DNA of 13,263 nt from Desulfatirhabdium sp040755275 (GTDB lineage Bacteria > Desulfobacterota > Desulfobacteria > Desulfobacterales > Desulfatirhabdiaceae). The translations under genes and the position numbers were made by a program. Positions 6,339-13,116 of this stretch are shown piece by piece (the stretch's first letter is position 1; every line of letters begins with the position of its first letter). The notes beneath the pieces are model-generated. The model searched no databases, was not told the DNA's origin, and was given only the letters and a program-made list of their open reading frames with translations. The stretch lies in NCBI GenBank assembly GCA_040755275.1, contig JBFMBE010000097.1, forward strand, positions 1 through 13,263, given 5' to 3'.

Positions 6339-8294
6339 ATGGGCAGAATGTTGTGGAAACCGTCCGAAGAGCAGATCAAGCGTTCCAATATGTATCGCTT
6401 CATGCAGATCGTCAACCATCGGTACAACAAAACGTTCAGCACGTACAACGAACTATACGACTGGTCCATCGACAACATACCGGACTTCTGGAAGGAAGTC
6501 TGGGAATTTGAGAGCATTCAGGCTTCCGAACCCTATGTGCGGATCATCGACGATCTCCACAAAATGCCCGGCGCCAAGTGGTTCGAAGGGGCCCGGTTGA
6601 ATTTCGCACAGCATCTGCTCCGGTATCGCGACGATCGAATCGCCCTCGTTTTCAAGGGCGAAGAGCAGCCCGCCGTTCGGATCAGCTATGCCACCCTTTT
6701 TGATGAAGTGGCCCGGCTTGCCGCATACCTCAAGGATTTCGGCATTCAGCCGGGAGACCGCGTGGTCGGCTTCATGCCCAACATGCCCCAAACCGTATAC
6801 GCCATGCTGGCCGCAACCAGCCTGGGTGCCGTATGGTCGTCCTGTTCGCCGGACTTCGGCATCAAGGGGGTTCTGGACCGATTCGGCCAGATCAAGCCAC
6901 GGATCGTCTTTACGGCGGACGGATACTGGTTCAAGGGAAAACGCATGGATTCGATCGAACGGATGGCAGGCATCCTCAGGGAATTGCCGACGGTCGAGAA
7001 GGTCATCGTGGTACCTTACACCCAGCCCGATCCTGACATCCATGCCATCCCGAACGCGACACACTATCGGGATGTCCGAGACAGCCGAGACGGGCTCGAC
7101 ATCGAATTCCGACAGCTTCCCTTCGATCATCCGCTTTACATCATGTATTCTTCGGGAACGACGGGACTTCCCAAGTGCATGGTGCAGTCCGCCGGGGGGA
7201 TTCTGATCCATCAACTGAAGGAACATCTCCTTCACGTCGATCTGCATCGGGAAGACACCCTGTTCTATTTCACCACCTGCGGATGGATGATGTGGAACTG
7301 GCTCGTGTGCGGACTAGGCGTCGGAGCCACCCTCGTGCTCTACGACGGAAATCCCTTCCATCCGGGACCGGGGGCCCTTTGGGAAATGGCCCAGAACGAG
7401 CGGATCACGGTTTTCGGAACCAGTGCAGGCTATCTTGCGGCCCTTCAGAAGTCCGGCGTCCGACCGAAAGACATCTATGACCTCGGCCCGCTCCGAGCCG
7501 TTTTGTCCACCGGCTCACCGCTTTCCATCGAAGGATTCGAGTTCGTCTACGATGCCATCAAATCCGACCTTCAGCTTGCTTCCATTTCGGGCGGATCGGA
7601 TTTGAACGGCTGTTTCGCCCTCGGCAACCCCTTCGATCCCGTCTATGCGGGTGAACTGCAAGGCAGGGGTCTCGGGATGAAGGTGGAGGCCTTCGACGAA
7701 AACGGCCGACCGGTCATCGGAAAGCAGGGCGAGCTGGTCTGTACGGCGCCTTTCCCGTCCATGCCCATCTATTTCTGGGACGATCCGGACGGAAAGAAAT
7801 ACCATACGGCCTATTTCGACGTCTATCCCCATGTCTGGCGGCACGGAGACTACATCGAGATCAACGAGCGCGGCGGGGTTGTCATCTACGGCCGATCGGA
7901 TGCCACCCTGAATCCCGGCGGCGTTCGGATCGGCACGGCCGAAATCTACCGTCAGGTCGAGCAGGTGGAAGAAGTCGAAGACAGTCTGGTCATTGGTCAG
8001 GACTGGAAAAACGACGTCCGGGTCATCCTCTTTGTAAAGTTGAAACCTGGGTATTCCCTGACCTCCGAAATCGAAAACCGGATCCGGCAGACGATTCGAA
8101 CCCATGCCTCCCCAAGGCATGTCCCGGCCAAGATCATCGAAGTGCCGGCCATCCCATACACCCTCAACATGAAAAAGGTGGAACTGGCGGTCAAGAAGAT
8201 CATCGAAGGAAAACCCGTCCTGAACAAAGATGCCCTGAGCAACCCGGGAGCACTCGATTTCTATGCCGATCTTCCGGCCCTGAAAACCGACTGA
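6339..8294 (+). CDS. aacS: Acetoacetyl-CoA synthetase (acetoacetate-CoA ligase)
   Basis: A 651-residue ANL-superfamily adenylating enzyme, the expected size for this family. It would activate acetoacetate with ATP and CoA in the cytosol, linking ketone or polyhydroxybutyrate breakdown to acetyl-CoA. The ATP loop is YSSGTTGLPK (270-279). The family-typical FTTCGWMMWNW block is at 311-321 and TSAGYL at 361-366. The adenylate-binding region reads YGRSDATLNPGGVRIGTAEI (517-536). The C-terminal lysine region is YTLNMKKVELAVKK, with K612 the likely catalytic lysine. The residue before it is Met where I would expect Gly (NGKK). The tail LSNPGALDFYADLPAL also fits acetoacetyl-CoA synthetases better than acetyl-CoA synthetases. 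It is the first gene of a forward operon, with the exosortase 4 bases downstream. No thiolase or CoA-transferase gene is in view. Confidence 0.92.
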   Translation: MGRMLWKPSEEQIKRSNMYRFMQIVNHRYNKTFSTYNELYDWSIDNIPDFWKEVWEFESIQASEPYVRIIDDLHKMPGAKWFEGARLNFAQHLLRYRDDRIALVFKGEEQPAVRISYATLFDEVARLAAYLKDFGIQPGDRVVGFMPNMPQTVYAMLAATSLGAVWSSCSPDFGIKGVLDRFGQIKPRIVFTADGYWFKGKRMDSIERMAGILRELPTVEKVIVVPYTQPDPDIHAIPNATHYRDVRDSRDGLDIEFRQLPFDHPLYIMYSSGTTGLPKCMVQSAGGILIHQLKEHLLHVDLHREDTLFYFTTCGWMMWNWLVCGLGVGATLVLYDGNPFHPGPGALWEMAQNERITVFGTSAGYLAALQKSGVRPKDIYDLGPLRAVLSTGSPLSIEGFEFVYDAIKSDLQLASISGGSDLNGCFALGNPFDPVYAGELQGRGLGMKVEAFDENGRPVIGKQGELVCTAPFPSMPIYFWDDPDGKKYHTAYFDVYPHVWRHGDYIEINERGGVVIYGRSDATLNPGGVRIGTAEIYRQVEQVEEVEDSLVIGQDWKNDVRVILFVKLKPGYSLTSEIENRIRQTIRTHASPRHVPAKIIEVPAIPYTLNMKKVELAVKKIIEGKPVLNKDALSNPGALDFYADLPALKTD

Positions 8295-8298
8295 TTTC

Positions 8299-9162
8299 AT
8301 GGAATCGATGAAACCTCGGATTCCCGTGTTCGGTATTGGAACGGTTGGCTTGCTGATCTGGATCGAGGGACCGATTCTGTATCAACTCTGTGTTCTTTGG
8401 CTTCAAGAAAGCGAGTATGCTCAAGGTCTCGTCCTGATGGCTTTGGCCGCCTATCTCGTCTGGGACCGAAGACGGGAAGTGCCCTGGAAAGGAGGAATCG
8501 AGCGGCCGAAGTGCTGGTGGGGCGGACTTCTGATGCTGAATGCCGGACTGATGTCGATGGTCGTCGGCCATGCCGCAACGGAATTTTTCAGTCAGCGGCT
8601 TTCGATGGTGATGGTTCTTTGGGGGATCCTCGGCTATGCCATCGGACCGGCAGCCTTCAGGCAACTGTGGGAGCCGGCGGTGCTGATGATGCTGGCCGTT
8701 CCGCTGCCGGCCGTCGTTGTGGATGCCGTGACGTTGCCGATGAAAACGCTGGTCAGCCGTCTGAGCGCCGATTGCCTGACGGCATGGGGCTACAGCGTCG
8801 TTCGCTACGGCAATATCCTGGATTTTCACGACATGCGGTTGGAAGTCGTCAGCGCTTGCAGCGGTATCCGGTCGTTTTTTGCTCTGCTCGCCATCACCAT
8901 CGTTCTATGCGCAGACATGAGATCGAACTGGAAACGCCTGTTTCTGCTGCTGCTCCTGGTTCCGATCGTGATCCTGTCCAACACCCTGCGCATCGTTTCG
9001 ACCGCCATCGCAGGTCTTCATTTTCCGCAGCACAGTATCGAATCCTATGACGGATATGCCGGATGGACGGCATTTGCCCTTGCGTTCGGCCTGGTGTATT
9101 GGCTTAGACGTTGGATAAACGGAGGAAAGGGCGGAATCGAAGCGGAGGGACGGGGTGGATGA
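8299..9162 (+). CDS. Exosortase (EpsH-family membrane transpeptidase)
   Basis: A 287-residue polytopic inner-membrane protein with about eight hydrophobic segments (about 10-30, 42-55, 74-90, 101-118, 124-140, 190-206, 213-230, 254-270). Exosortases cut PEP-CTERM proteins at their C-terminal signal during surface delivery. The catalytic Cys is C187 in VVSACSGIRS and the conserved Arg is R231 in SNTLRI. The loop VPLPAVVVDAVTLPMK (134-149) is typical of the family. At the usual third site, H-x3-GW, the sequence is YDGYAGW, so D251 stands where His is expected; the nearest His residues are H241 and H245. The start at 8299 is 4 bases past the aacS stop without a clear Shine-Dalgarno; ATG 8308 is an alternative. 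Subtype not assigned. Its end overlaps the EpsI gene by 8 bases. Confidence 0.87.
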   Translation: MESMKPRIPVFGIGTVGLLIWIEGPILYQLCVLWLQESEYAQGLVLMALAAYLVWDRRREVPWKGGIERPKCWWGGLLMLNAGLMSMVVGHAATEFFSQRLSMVMVLWGILGYAIGPAAFRQLWEPAVLMMLAVPLPAVVVDAVTLPMKTLVSRLSADCLTAWGYSVVRYGNILDFHDMRLEVVSACSGIRSFFALLAITIVLCADMRSNWKRLFLLLLLVPIVILSNTLRIVSTAIAGLHFPQHSIESYDGYAGWTAFALAFGLVYWLRRWINGGKGGIEAEGRGG

Positions 9163-9868
9163 ATTCGTGACGAGCCCGACAGCCGGTCAGCGCCCCATGA
9201 AAGAAACCCGAACGAATTCATTCGGCTTTGGGGAATTCGATCGTCGGTATTTCGGTCCGATGGTCTCCCTACTGGCAGCCTTGGTGCTGTTGACCTGGAT
9301 TGATGTTCAACGAAGGAATCCGGCTGTGGGATGCCCGGCCTTTGACCTTCCCCAAGCCATCGGCGAGTGGATTTCCACCGATCTTCCTTTGGAGCCGGAG
9401 GTTGCAGCAATGCTTGGAGCCGATCGGACGATCTATCGAAGCTATCGACATCCAGATGGACGGACCATCGAATTGTTCTGGATCGGCTATGGGTATCAGG
9501 GGGAGGGGAAAACGATGCATTCCCCCAGGAATTGTCTGCCTGCAGCGGGATGGGACATCCAACAAAAAGACATTGTCGAGATTAGCGGGGGAATTCGTGC
9601 GCGGTATCTGCTGCTGACCCACGGCGGGTATCGGATGGAGACCATTTACTGGTTCCAGACGGGAGACGAGTATGTCTGGGATGAATTCGAGAACAAATGG
9701 AAAACGCTTTGGAACAGCTTCCGCTATGGGCGTTCCGACGGTGCGTTGATCACGCTTTCGACCATCGAGCCCCTGGAGGCGCCATTGATGAGGAAAGATA
9801 TCACCGCATTTGCCGCAATGCTGCCCGGGATCCGAAAGGACCCTGTCGGATCGGCAGGGTCCAGATGA
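9155..9868 (+). CDS. EpsI-family protein, exosortase partner
   Basis: A 237-residue protein with one N-terminal membrane anchor (about 34-50) and a periplasmic EpsI domain (about 60-210). The family hallmark HSPRNCLPAAGW is at 122-133 (H122, C127, GW 132-133), flanked by an aromatic-rich strand region. EpsI domains occur fused to, or directly beside, exosortases and are thought to assist sorting or polysaccharide export; the exact activity is unknown. I chose the GTG at 9155, which has GGAGGG 5 bases upstream and overlaps the exosortase stop. The in-frame ATG at 9197 lacks a ribosome site but would keep the anchor. The last 20 or so residues are encoded by a strong hairpin, and repeat R3 begins at the stop codon, so the tail may be recent. 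Confidence 0.87.
   Translation: MDEFVTSPTAGQRPMKETRTNSFGFGEFDRRYFGPMVSLLAALVLLTWIDVQRRNPAVGCPAFDLPQAIGEWISTDLPLEPEVAAMLGADRTIYRSYRHPDGRTIELFWIGYGYQGEGKTMHSPRNCLPAAGWDIQQKDIVEISGGIRARYLLLTHGGYRMETIYWFQTGDEYVWDEFENKWKTLWNSFRYGRSDGALITLSTIEPLEAPLMRKDITAFAAMLPGIRKDPVGSAGSR
9838..9862 (+). terminator. Strong hairpin at the end of the EpsI gene, U-tract missing
   Basis: GGACCCTG (9838-9845) and CAGGGTCC (9855-9862) are perfect complements. Two more pairs (one of them G-U) inside leave a 5-base loop. The hairpin ends three bases before the TGA. No T-run follows, so it may be a weak terminator or an mRNA-end stabiliser. Confidence 0.35.
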
Positions 9869-10182
9869 TGATTCGCTCGCAAAAAGTCGCCTTTACCCCG
9901 ATTGTGTCGATTGTCGGGCCTGAGCATGGCGGGGCACCGCCTTTTGATGTTGCAGCGGATACTTGTTTGAAGTCGCCGGAGATCGTTGGGCCGGGTGTCG
10001 TTCAGCTATGTACAATGGTTTGAAAACCAAGCCGTTGCGATTTGGTTGCCTGTATCGAACGCCTGCCTTGACGCCCGGCCCTTACGAGCTCGGGCGGCTG
10101 AGTTTATCCCATGCAGCGAAAAAGGCGGTTGCCTCGCCATGCGACTCAACAGAGACTGCCCGACTTTTTGCGACTCCATCAC
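9867..10182 (+). repeat. Dispersed intergenic repeat, copy R3 (long, both ends present)
   Basis: About 316 bases with matching ends. The left end is GATGATTCGCTCGCAAAAAGTC (core 9879-9888); the right end, read on the minus strand, is GTGATGGAGTCGCAAAAAGTC (core 10162-10171). The A arm has ACCCCGATTGTGTCGATTG and GCCTGAGCATGGCGGG, shared with R2 and R4. The B arm has CTCAGCCGCCCGAGCTCGTA, shared with R5. A 24-base block at 9938-9961 is identical to R4 at 10689-10712. The middle (about 9965-10085) has no other full copy in the window, although R5 aligns to part of it without gaps. No open frame inside looks like a transposase. It occupies most of the 402-base gap between convergent genes. Confidence 0.8.
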
Positions 10183-10217
10183 AGGATTGCGACTTGTTAG
10201 AAAGGCTGTCCCCAAAT

Positions 10218-10247
10218 GAATCGGGCCGAATGAATCCGTCCCGATTC
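10218..10247 (-). terminator. Stem-loop downstream of the PEP-CTERM gene
   Basis: GAATCGGG (10218-10225) and CCCGATTC (10240-10247) form a perfect 8-bp stem with a 14-base loop, 24 bases past the PEP-CTERM stop. On that strand only ATTTGG follows, so the U-tract is poor. It is the best terminator candidate for this gene. Confidence 0.4.
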
Positions 10248-10270
10248 CTCTGTTTCGAATCAAGGCCGGC

Positions 10271-10516
10271 TTACTTCTTTGAGCGTTTCCGAAGAGCCAC
10301 AGCACCTGCCCCCCCTACAGCAAGCAATGCCATGGTCAGGGGTTCTGGGACCTTGCCGGATGTCGGCGGCTTGGTTGTCGGGGGACGACATTCTACTGTC
10401 TCTTGATCGCCCCCTCCTCCCTTGCTCCCTTCAGGTCCTGCAACGGCCCAGACCGGAAGAAACGAAACCGCCACCCACAATAAGCAAATCCCCATCATCA
10501 AAACCACTTTTCTCAT
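10271..10516 (-). CDS. Very small PEP-CTERM sorting-signal protein
   Basis: An 81-residue exported protein. Residues 1-26 form a Sec signal peptide (MRK, a hydrophobic core, then VWAVA). Residues 27-55 are a short hydrophilic stretch with GGGG, one cysteine (C43) and a Pro/Thr/Lys segment PPTTKPPTSGK. The C-terminus is a textbook PEP-CTERM tripartite signal: VPEP (56-59), a hydrophobic helix (60-75) and the basic end RKRSKK. I chose the ATG at 10516 because GGAGG lies just upstream and the signal peptide begins there; the open frame runs 30 codons further up without support. It is the likely substrate of the exosortase encoded 1.1 kb away on the other strand. If both signals are removed, only about 30 residues remain, too few for a folded domain. 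A truncated remnant of a longer PEP-CTERM protein is possible. Confidence 0.85.
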   Translation of the reverse strand: MRKVVLMMGICLLWVAVSFLPVWAVAGPEGSKGGGGDQETVECRPPTTKPPTSGKVPEPLTMALLAVGGAGAVALRKRSKK

Positions 10517-10565
10517 ACCCGCCTCCTGGTTGTTCGGTTGAACTGTTTGCGGCATCACGATAAAC

Positions 10566-10594
10566 TCTATACCAAAATCCGTTCCGATTGTCAA
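10566..10594 (-). promoter_or_regulatory. Sigma-70 promoter of the PEP-CTERM gene
   Basis: On the minus strand TTGACA (10594-10589, perfect consensus) is followed after exactly 17 bases by TATAGA (10571-10566, 4 of 6). The predicted transcript would start near 10559, giving a leader of about 43 bases before the ATG. This placement also excludes the longer start at 10606. Confidence 0.65.
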
Positions 10595-10625
10595 TTCATA
10601 TTTCAACGATCTTTTCTAGGAAGGA

Positions 10626-10777
10626 GATGTAAAAAATCTCCATCATCCCGATGTTGTCGACTACCGGGCCTGGGTATGTCGCGGCATACGCCTTTTGATG
10701 TTGCAGCGGATATCCCGCCATGCTCAGGCCAGGCAATGAAAACAATCGGAGTAAAGGCGACTTTTTGCGAGCCCATC
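10626..10777. repeat. Dispersed intergenic repeat, copy R4 (palindromic, two A arms)
   Basis: About 152 bases. The right arm, read on the minus strand from 10777, is GATGGGCTCGCAAAAAGTCG followed by CCTTTACTCCGATTG and GCCTGAGCATGGCGGG, a close match to the left arm of R3. The left arm (10626-10686) is a decayed inverted copy of the same sequence (GATGTAAAAAATCTCC, CCCGATGTTGTCGAC, GGGCCTGGGTATG). The centre (10689-10712) is the 24-base block identical to R3. The whole element could fold into one long imperfect hairpin. It sits between the divergent promoters of the PEP-CTERM gene and fusA. The rest of that gap, 10778-10978, holds only the fusA promoter region. Confidence 0.78.
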
Positions 10778-10870
10778 TTCTATGATTACGATCGCAACCC
10801 CCTGAAAGGAAGGATTGCACGGAAACAAGCCGCTCAGTAAGGCGAACGGGATGGAGCTCCGGTAACGATG

Positions 10871-10899
10871 TTGACTTCCTGGCGGTCTTACCGTACATT
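10871..10899 (+). promoter_or_regulatory. Probable sigma-70 promoter of the EF-G gene
   Basis: TTGACT (10871-10876, 5 of 6) is followed after 17 bases by TACATT (10894-10899, 4 of 6). The predicted leader is about 73 bases. Within it TCAACGT occurs twice, 11 bases apart (10933 and 10944). Confidence 0.5.
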
Positions 10900-10978
10900 C
10901 GTTGGGCCTTTTGCCTGTATCATCCTATGCTGTCAACGTCCATTCAACGTTCTTAATTGATATCATCCGGGATTACCC

Positions 10979-13012
10979 ATGAATTCAAAACGTACCCTTC
11001 ATCATATTCGCAACATCGGTATCATCGCCCACATCGATGCCGGTAAAACAACCGTTTCCGAACGAATTCTCTATTACACCGGCAAGAGTCACAAAATCGG
11101 CGAGGTCCATGACGGCGAGGCCGTCATGGATTGGATGCCGGACGAGCAGGAACGCGGCATCACCATCACTTCTGCCGTCACCACCTGCCAATGGAAAGAT
11201 GCCCAGATTCAGTTGATCGACACGCCCGGTCACGTGGATTTCACCATCGAGGTGGAGCGATCGCTGCGGGTGTTGGATGGAGCCGTCGGCGTGTTCTGTG
11301 CAGTCGGCGGTGTGGAACCCCAGTCCGAGACGGTCTGGCGTCAGGCGGACAAATACCATGTTCCCAAGATCGCCTTCATCAACAAGATGGATCGGATCGG
11401 TGCCAATTTTATGGGTGCTGTCGACATGATGCGTACGAAGCTTCATGCCATTCCACTGGTAATGCAGCTTCCCTGCGGGGAGGAAGATGCCTTCGAAGGC
11501 GTGATCGACCTCATCTCTATGAAGAAAGTGGTTTGGGACGACGAGACGCTCGGTGCAACGTTTACGGAAGTCGATGTCCCGGATGACCTTCTGGCGGAGG
11601 CGACCATTTGGCGGGATCGGCTGATCGAAACCGTTGCCGAAGTGGATGACGTTTTGATGGAAGCCTATGTGGCCGAAGCGGCCATCGACAGGGAGATGCT
11701 GACCGCCGCCATCCGCAGAGCCACGATCGGGATGAAGCTTACCCCGGTTTTCTGCGGCTCGGCATTGAAGAACAAGGGCATTCAGCCCCTGCTGGACGCC
11801 ATCGTTCAATACCTGCCCAGCCCTGCAGACATTCCCCCGATCAAGGGCATTCATCCTCAAACCGGCGAAACCATCGAATGTCCCCCGATGGAAAAGGCGC
11901 CGCTGGCTGCCCTGATCTTCAAGGTCGCCATTCTCGAAGGACGACGTCTCTCCTTTGTCCGGGTCTACAGTGGGAAAATGGTCACCGGCGGAGATGTATT
12001 CAACCCATCGCGGAACAAGAAGGAAAAGCTCAGCCGCATTCTTCGAATGCACGCCAACAAGAAGGATCGCATCGAAGAGGCCGGCCCGGGTAGCATCGTC
12101 GGTGTGATGGGATTGAAGGATTCATCCACCGGGGAGACCCTCTGTCATCCGGATCACCCCGTACTGCTCGAACGCATCGATGTCTACGAGCCTGTCATTT
12201 CAGTGGCCATCGAACCCAAATCCCGATCGGACCAAGAAAAGCTCGATCAGGTACTCGAAAAATTTTTGGCCGAAGATCCGACGCTTCGGGTGCGGGAAGA
12301 TGAGGAAACCGGGCAGAAGATTCTTTCCGGAATGGGAGAACTCCATCTGGAGGTCATCATCAGTCGCATGACTCGGGAATTCGGCACCCATGTCAATGTC
12401 GGCAAGCCTCAGGTCGTCTACCGAGAAACCATCGAAACCGAGGCCGAGGGAAGCTCCGTCTTCGAACGGGATATCGCAGGCCAGCACCACTTTGCAGAAG
12501 TCTTCCTGCGAATCGCTCCCCGGAAACGGGGGGCTGGAAACCGTTTCGAATCCAAGGTTCCAGCCGAATCACTCCCTGCTGGGTTGGTTGCAGCCATCGA
12601 AAAGGGCGTTATGGAATCGCTCGAAAGCGGCACACTCATGGGCTACCCGGTTGTGGACGTACAGGTGACGCTGATCCAGGCGACTTACCGGGAAGGCCAG
12701 GGAACGGAGCTCGCCTTCAAGGTCAGCGCCTCGATGGCTGCGAAGGATGCCCTGTCGAAAGCCTCGGCCTTCTTGCTGGATCCGATCATGGATGTCGAAG
12801 CCCAGGTGCCGGAATCCTATACGGGGGATGTGATCGGAGATATTCACGCAAGGGGCGGGAAGATCGAATCGATCGAACAGCGACACGGACTTCAGGTGAT
12901 CCGAGCCATCGTACCTCTTGCCAAAATGTTCGGTTATTCTACGGCTCTTCGCTCTGCGACACAGGGTCGGGGAACCTATACGATGAAGTTCTCCTACTTC
13001 GACCGGCTGTAA
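10979..13012 (+). CDS. fusA: Elongation factor G, stand-alone paralogue
   Basis: A 677-residue translational GTPase, slightly shorter than the usual 690-700. EF-G drives tRNA-mRNA translocation and, with RRF, ribosome recycling. The GTPase motifs are complete: G1 AHIDAGKTT (17-25), G2 RGIT (59-62), G3 DTPGH (81-85, catalytic His H85), G4 NKMD (135-138) and G5 SALKN (261-265). Domain II follows (about 290-385), then domains III-V with GMGELHLEV and the C-terminal RGGKIE region. No rpsL, rpsG or tuf flanks it, so it is probably a second EF-G and not the str-operon copy. Whether it is a translocation or a recycling type cannot be read from this sequence alone. The start is supported by homology at residue 11 onward; the Shine-Dalgarno is poor. 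The stop codon lies inside a long inverted repeat. Confidence 0.93.
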   Translation: MNSKRTLHHIRNIGIIAHIDAGKTTVSERILYYTGKSHKIGEVHDGEAVMDWMPDEQERGITITSAVTTCQWKDAQIQLIDTPGHVDFTIEVERSLRVLDGAVGVFCAVGGVEPQSETVWRQADKYHVPKIAFINKMDRIGANFMGAVDMMRTKLHAIPLVMQLPCGEEDAFEGVIDLISMKKVVWDDETLGATFTEVDVPDDLLAEATIWRDRLIETVAEVDDVLMEAYVAEAAIDREMLTAAIRRATIGMKLTPVFCGSALKNKGIQPLLDAIVQYLPSPADIPPIKGIHPQTGETIECPPMEKAPLAALIFKVAILEGRRLSFVRVYSGKMVTGGDVFNPSRNKKEKLSRILRMHANKKDRIEEAGPGSIVGVMGLKDSSTGETLCHPDHPVLLERIDVYEPVISVAIEPKSRSDQEKLDQVLEKFLAEDPTLRVREDEETGQKILSGMGELHLEVIISRMTREFGTHVNVGKPQVVYRETIETEAEGSSVFERDIAGQHHFAEVFLRIAPRKRGAGNRFESKVPAESLPAGLVAAIEKGVMESLESGTLMGYPVVDVQVTLIQATYREGQGTELAFKVSASMAAKDALSKASAFLLDPIMDVEAQVPESYTGDVIGDIHARGGKIESIEQRHGLQVIRAIVPLAKMFGYSTALRSATQGRGTYTMKFSYFDRL

Positions 13013-13088
13013 CCACTGCCATCCAGGACTGCGATTCAGAACGTCGAGAGATAGTCCGTTTCGTCAATCGGCCGAATGGCAGTGGTTA
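13010..13088 (+). terminator. Long inverted repeat spanning the EF-G stop codon
   Basis: TAACCACTGCCAT (13010-13022), whose TAA is the stop codon, is perfectly complementary to ATGGCAGTGGTTA (13076-13088). The 53 bases between contain a nested GGACT/AGTCC pair (13026-13030 with 13053-13057). An A-rich, not T-rich, run follows. It is a strong RNA stem and may act as a 3'-end structure or terminator, but it is not a standard intrinsic terminator. Confidence 0.45.
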
Positions 13089-13116
13089 GAAGAAAAAAGA
13101 TGGGGCAGCGAATCAT

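Noticed and set aside
9867..10182. R3 as a complete insertion sequence
   Set aside because: It has matching ends, but no internal frame long enough for, or resembling, a transposase.
10517..10606. 30-codon upstream extension of the PEP-CTERM protein
   Set aside because: It would place the -10 and -35 elements inside the coding region and bury the signal peptide. The internal ATG at 10516 has a proper ribosome site.
10596..10898. 100-codon minus-strand open frame between the PEP-CTERM gene and EF-G
   Set aside because: It runs through repeat R4 in a frame other than the one conserved between A arms, and overlaps the predicted EF-G promoter. There is no domain or ribosome site.
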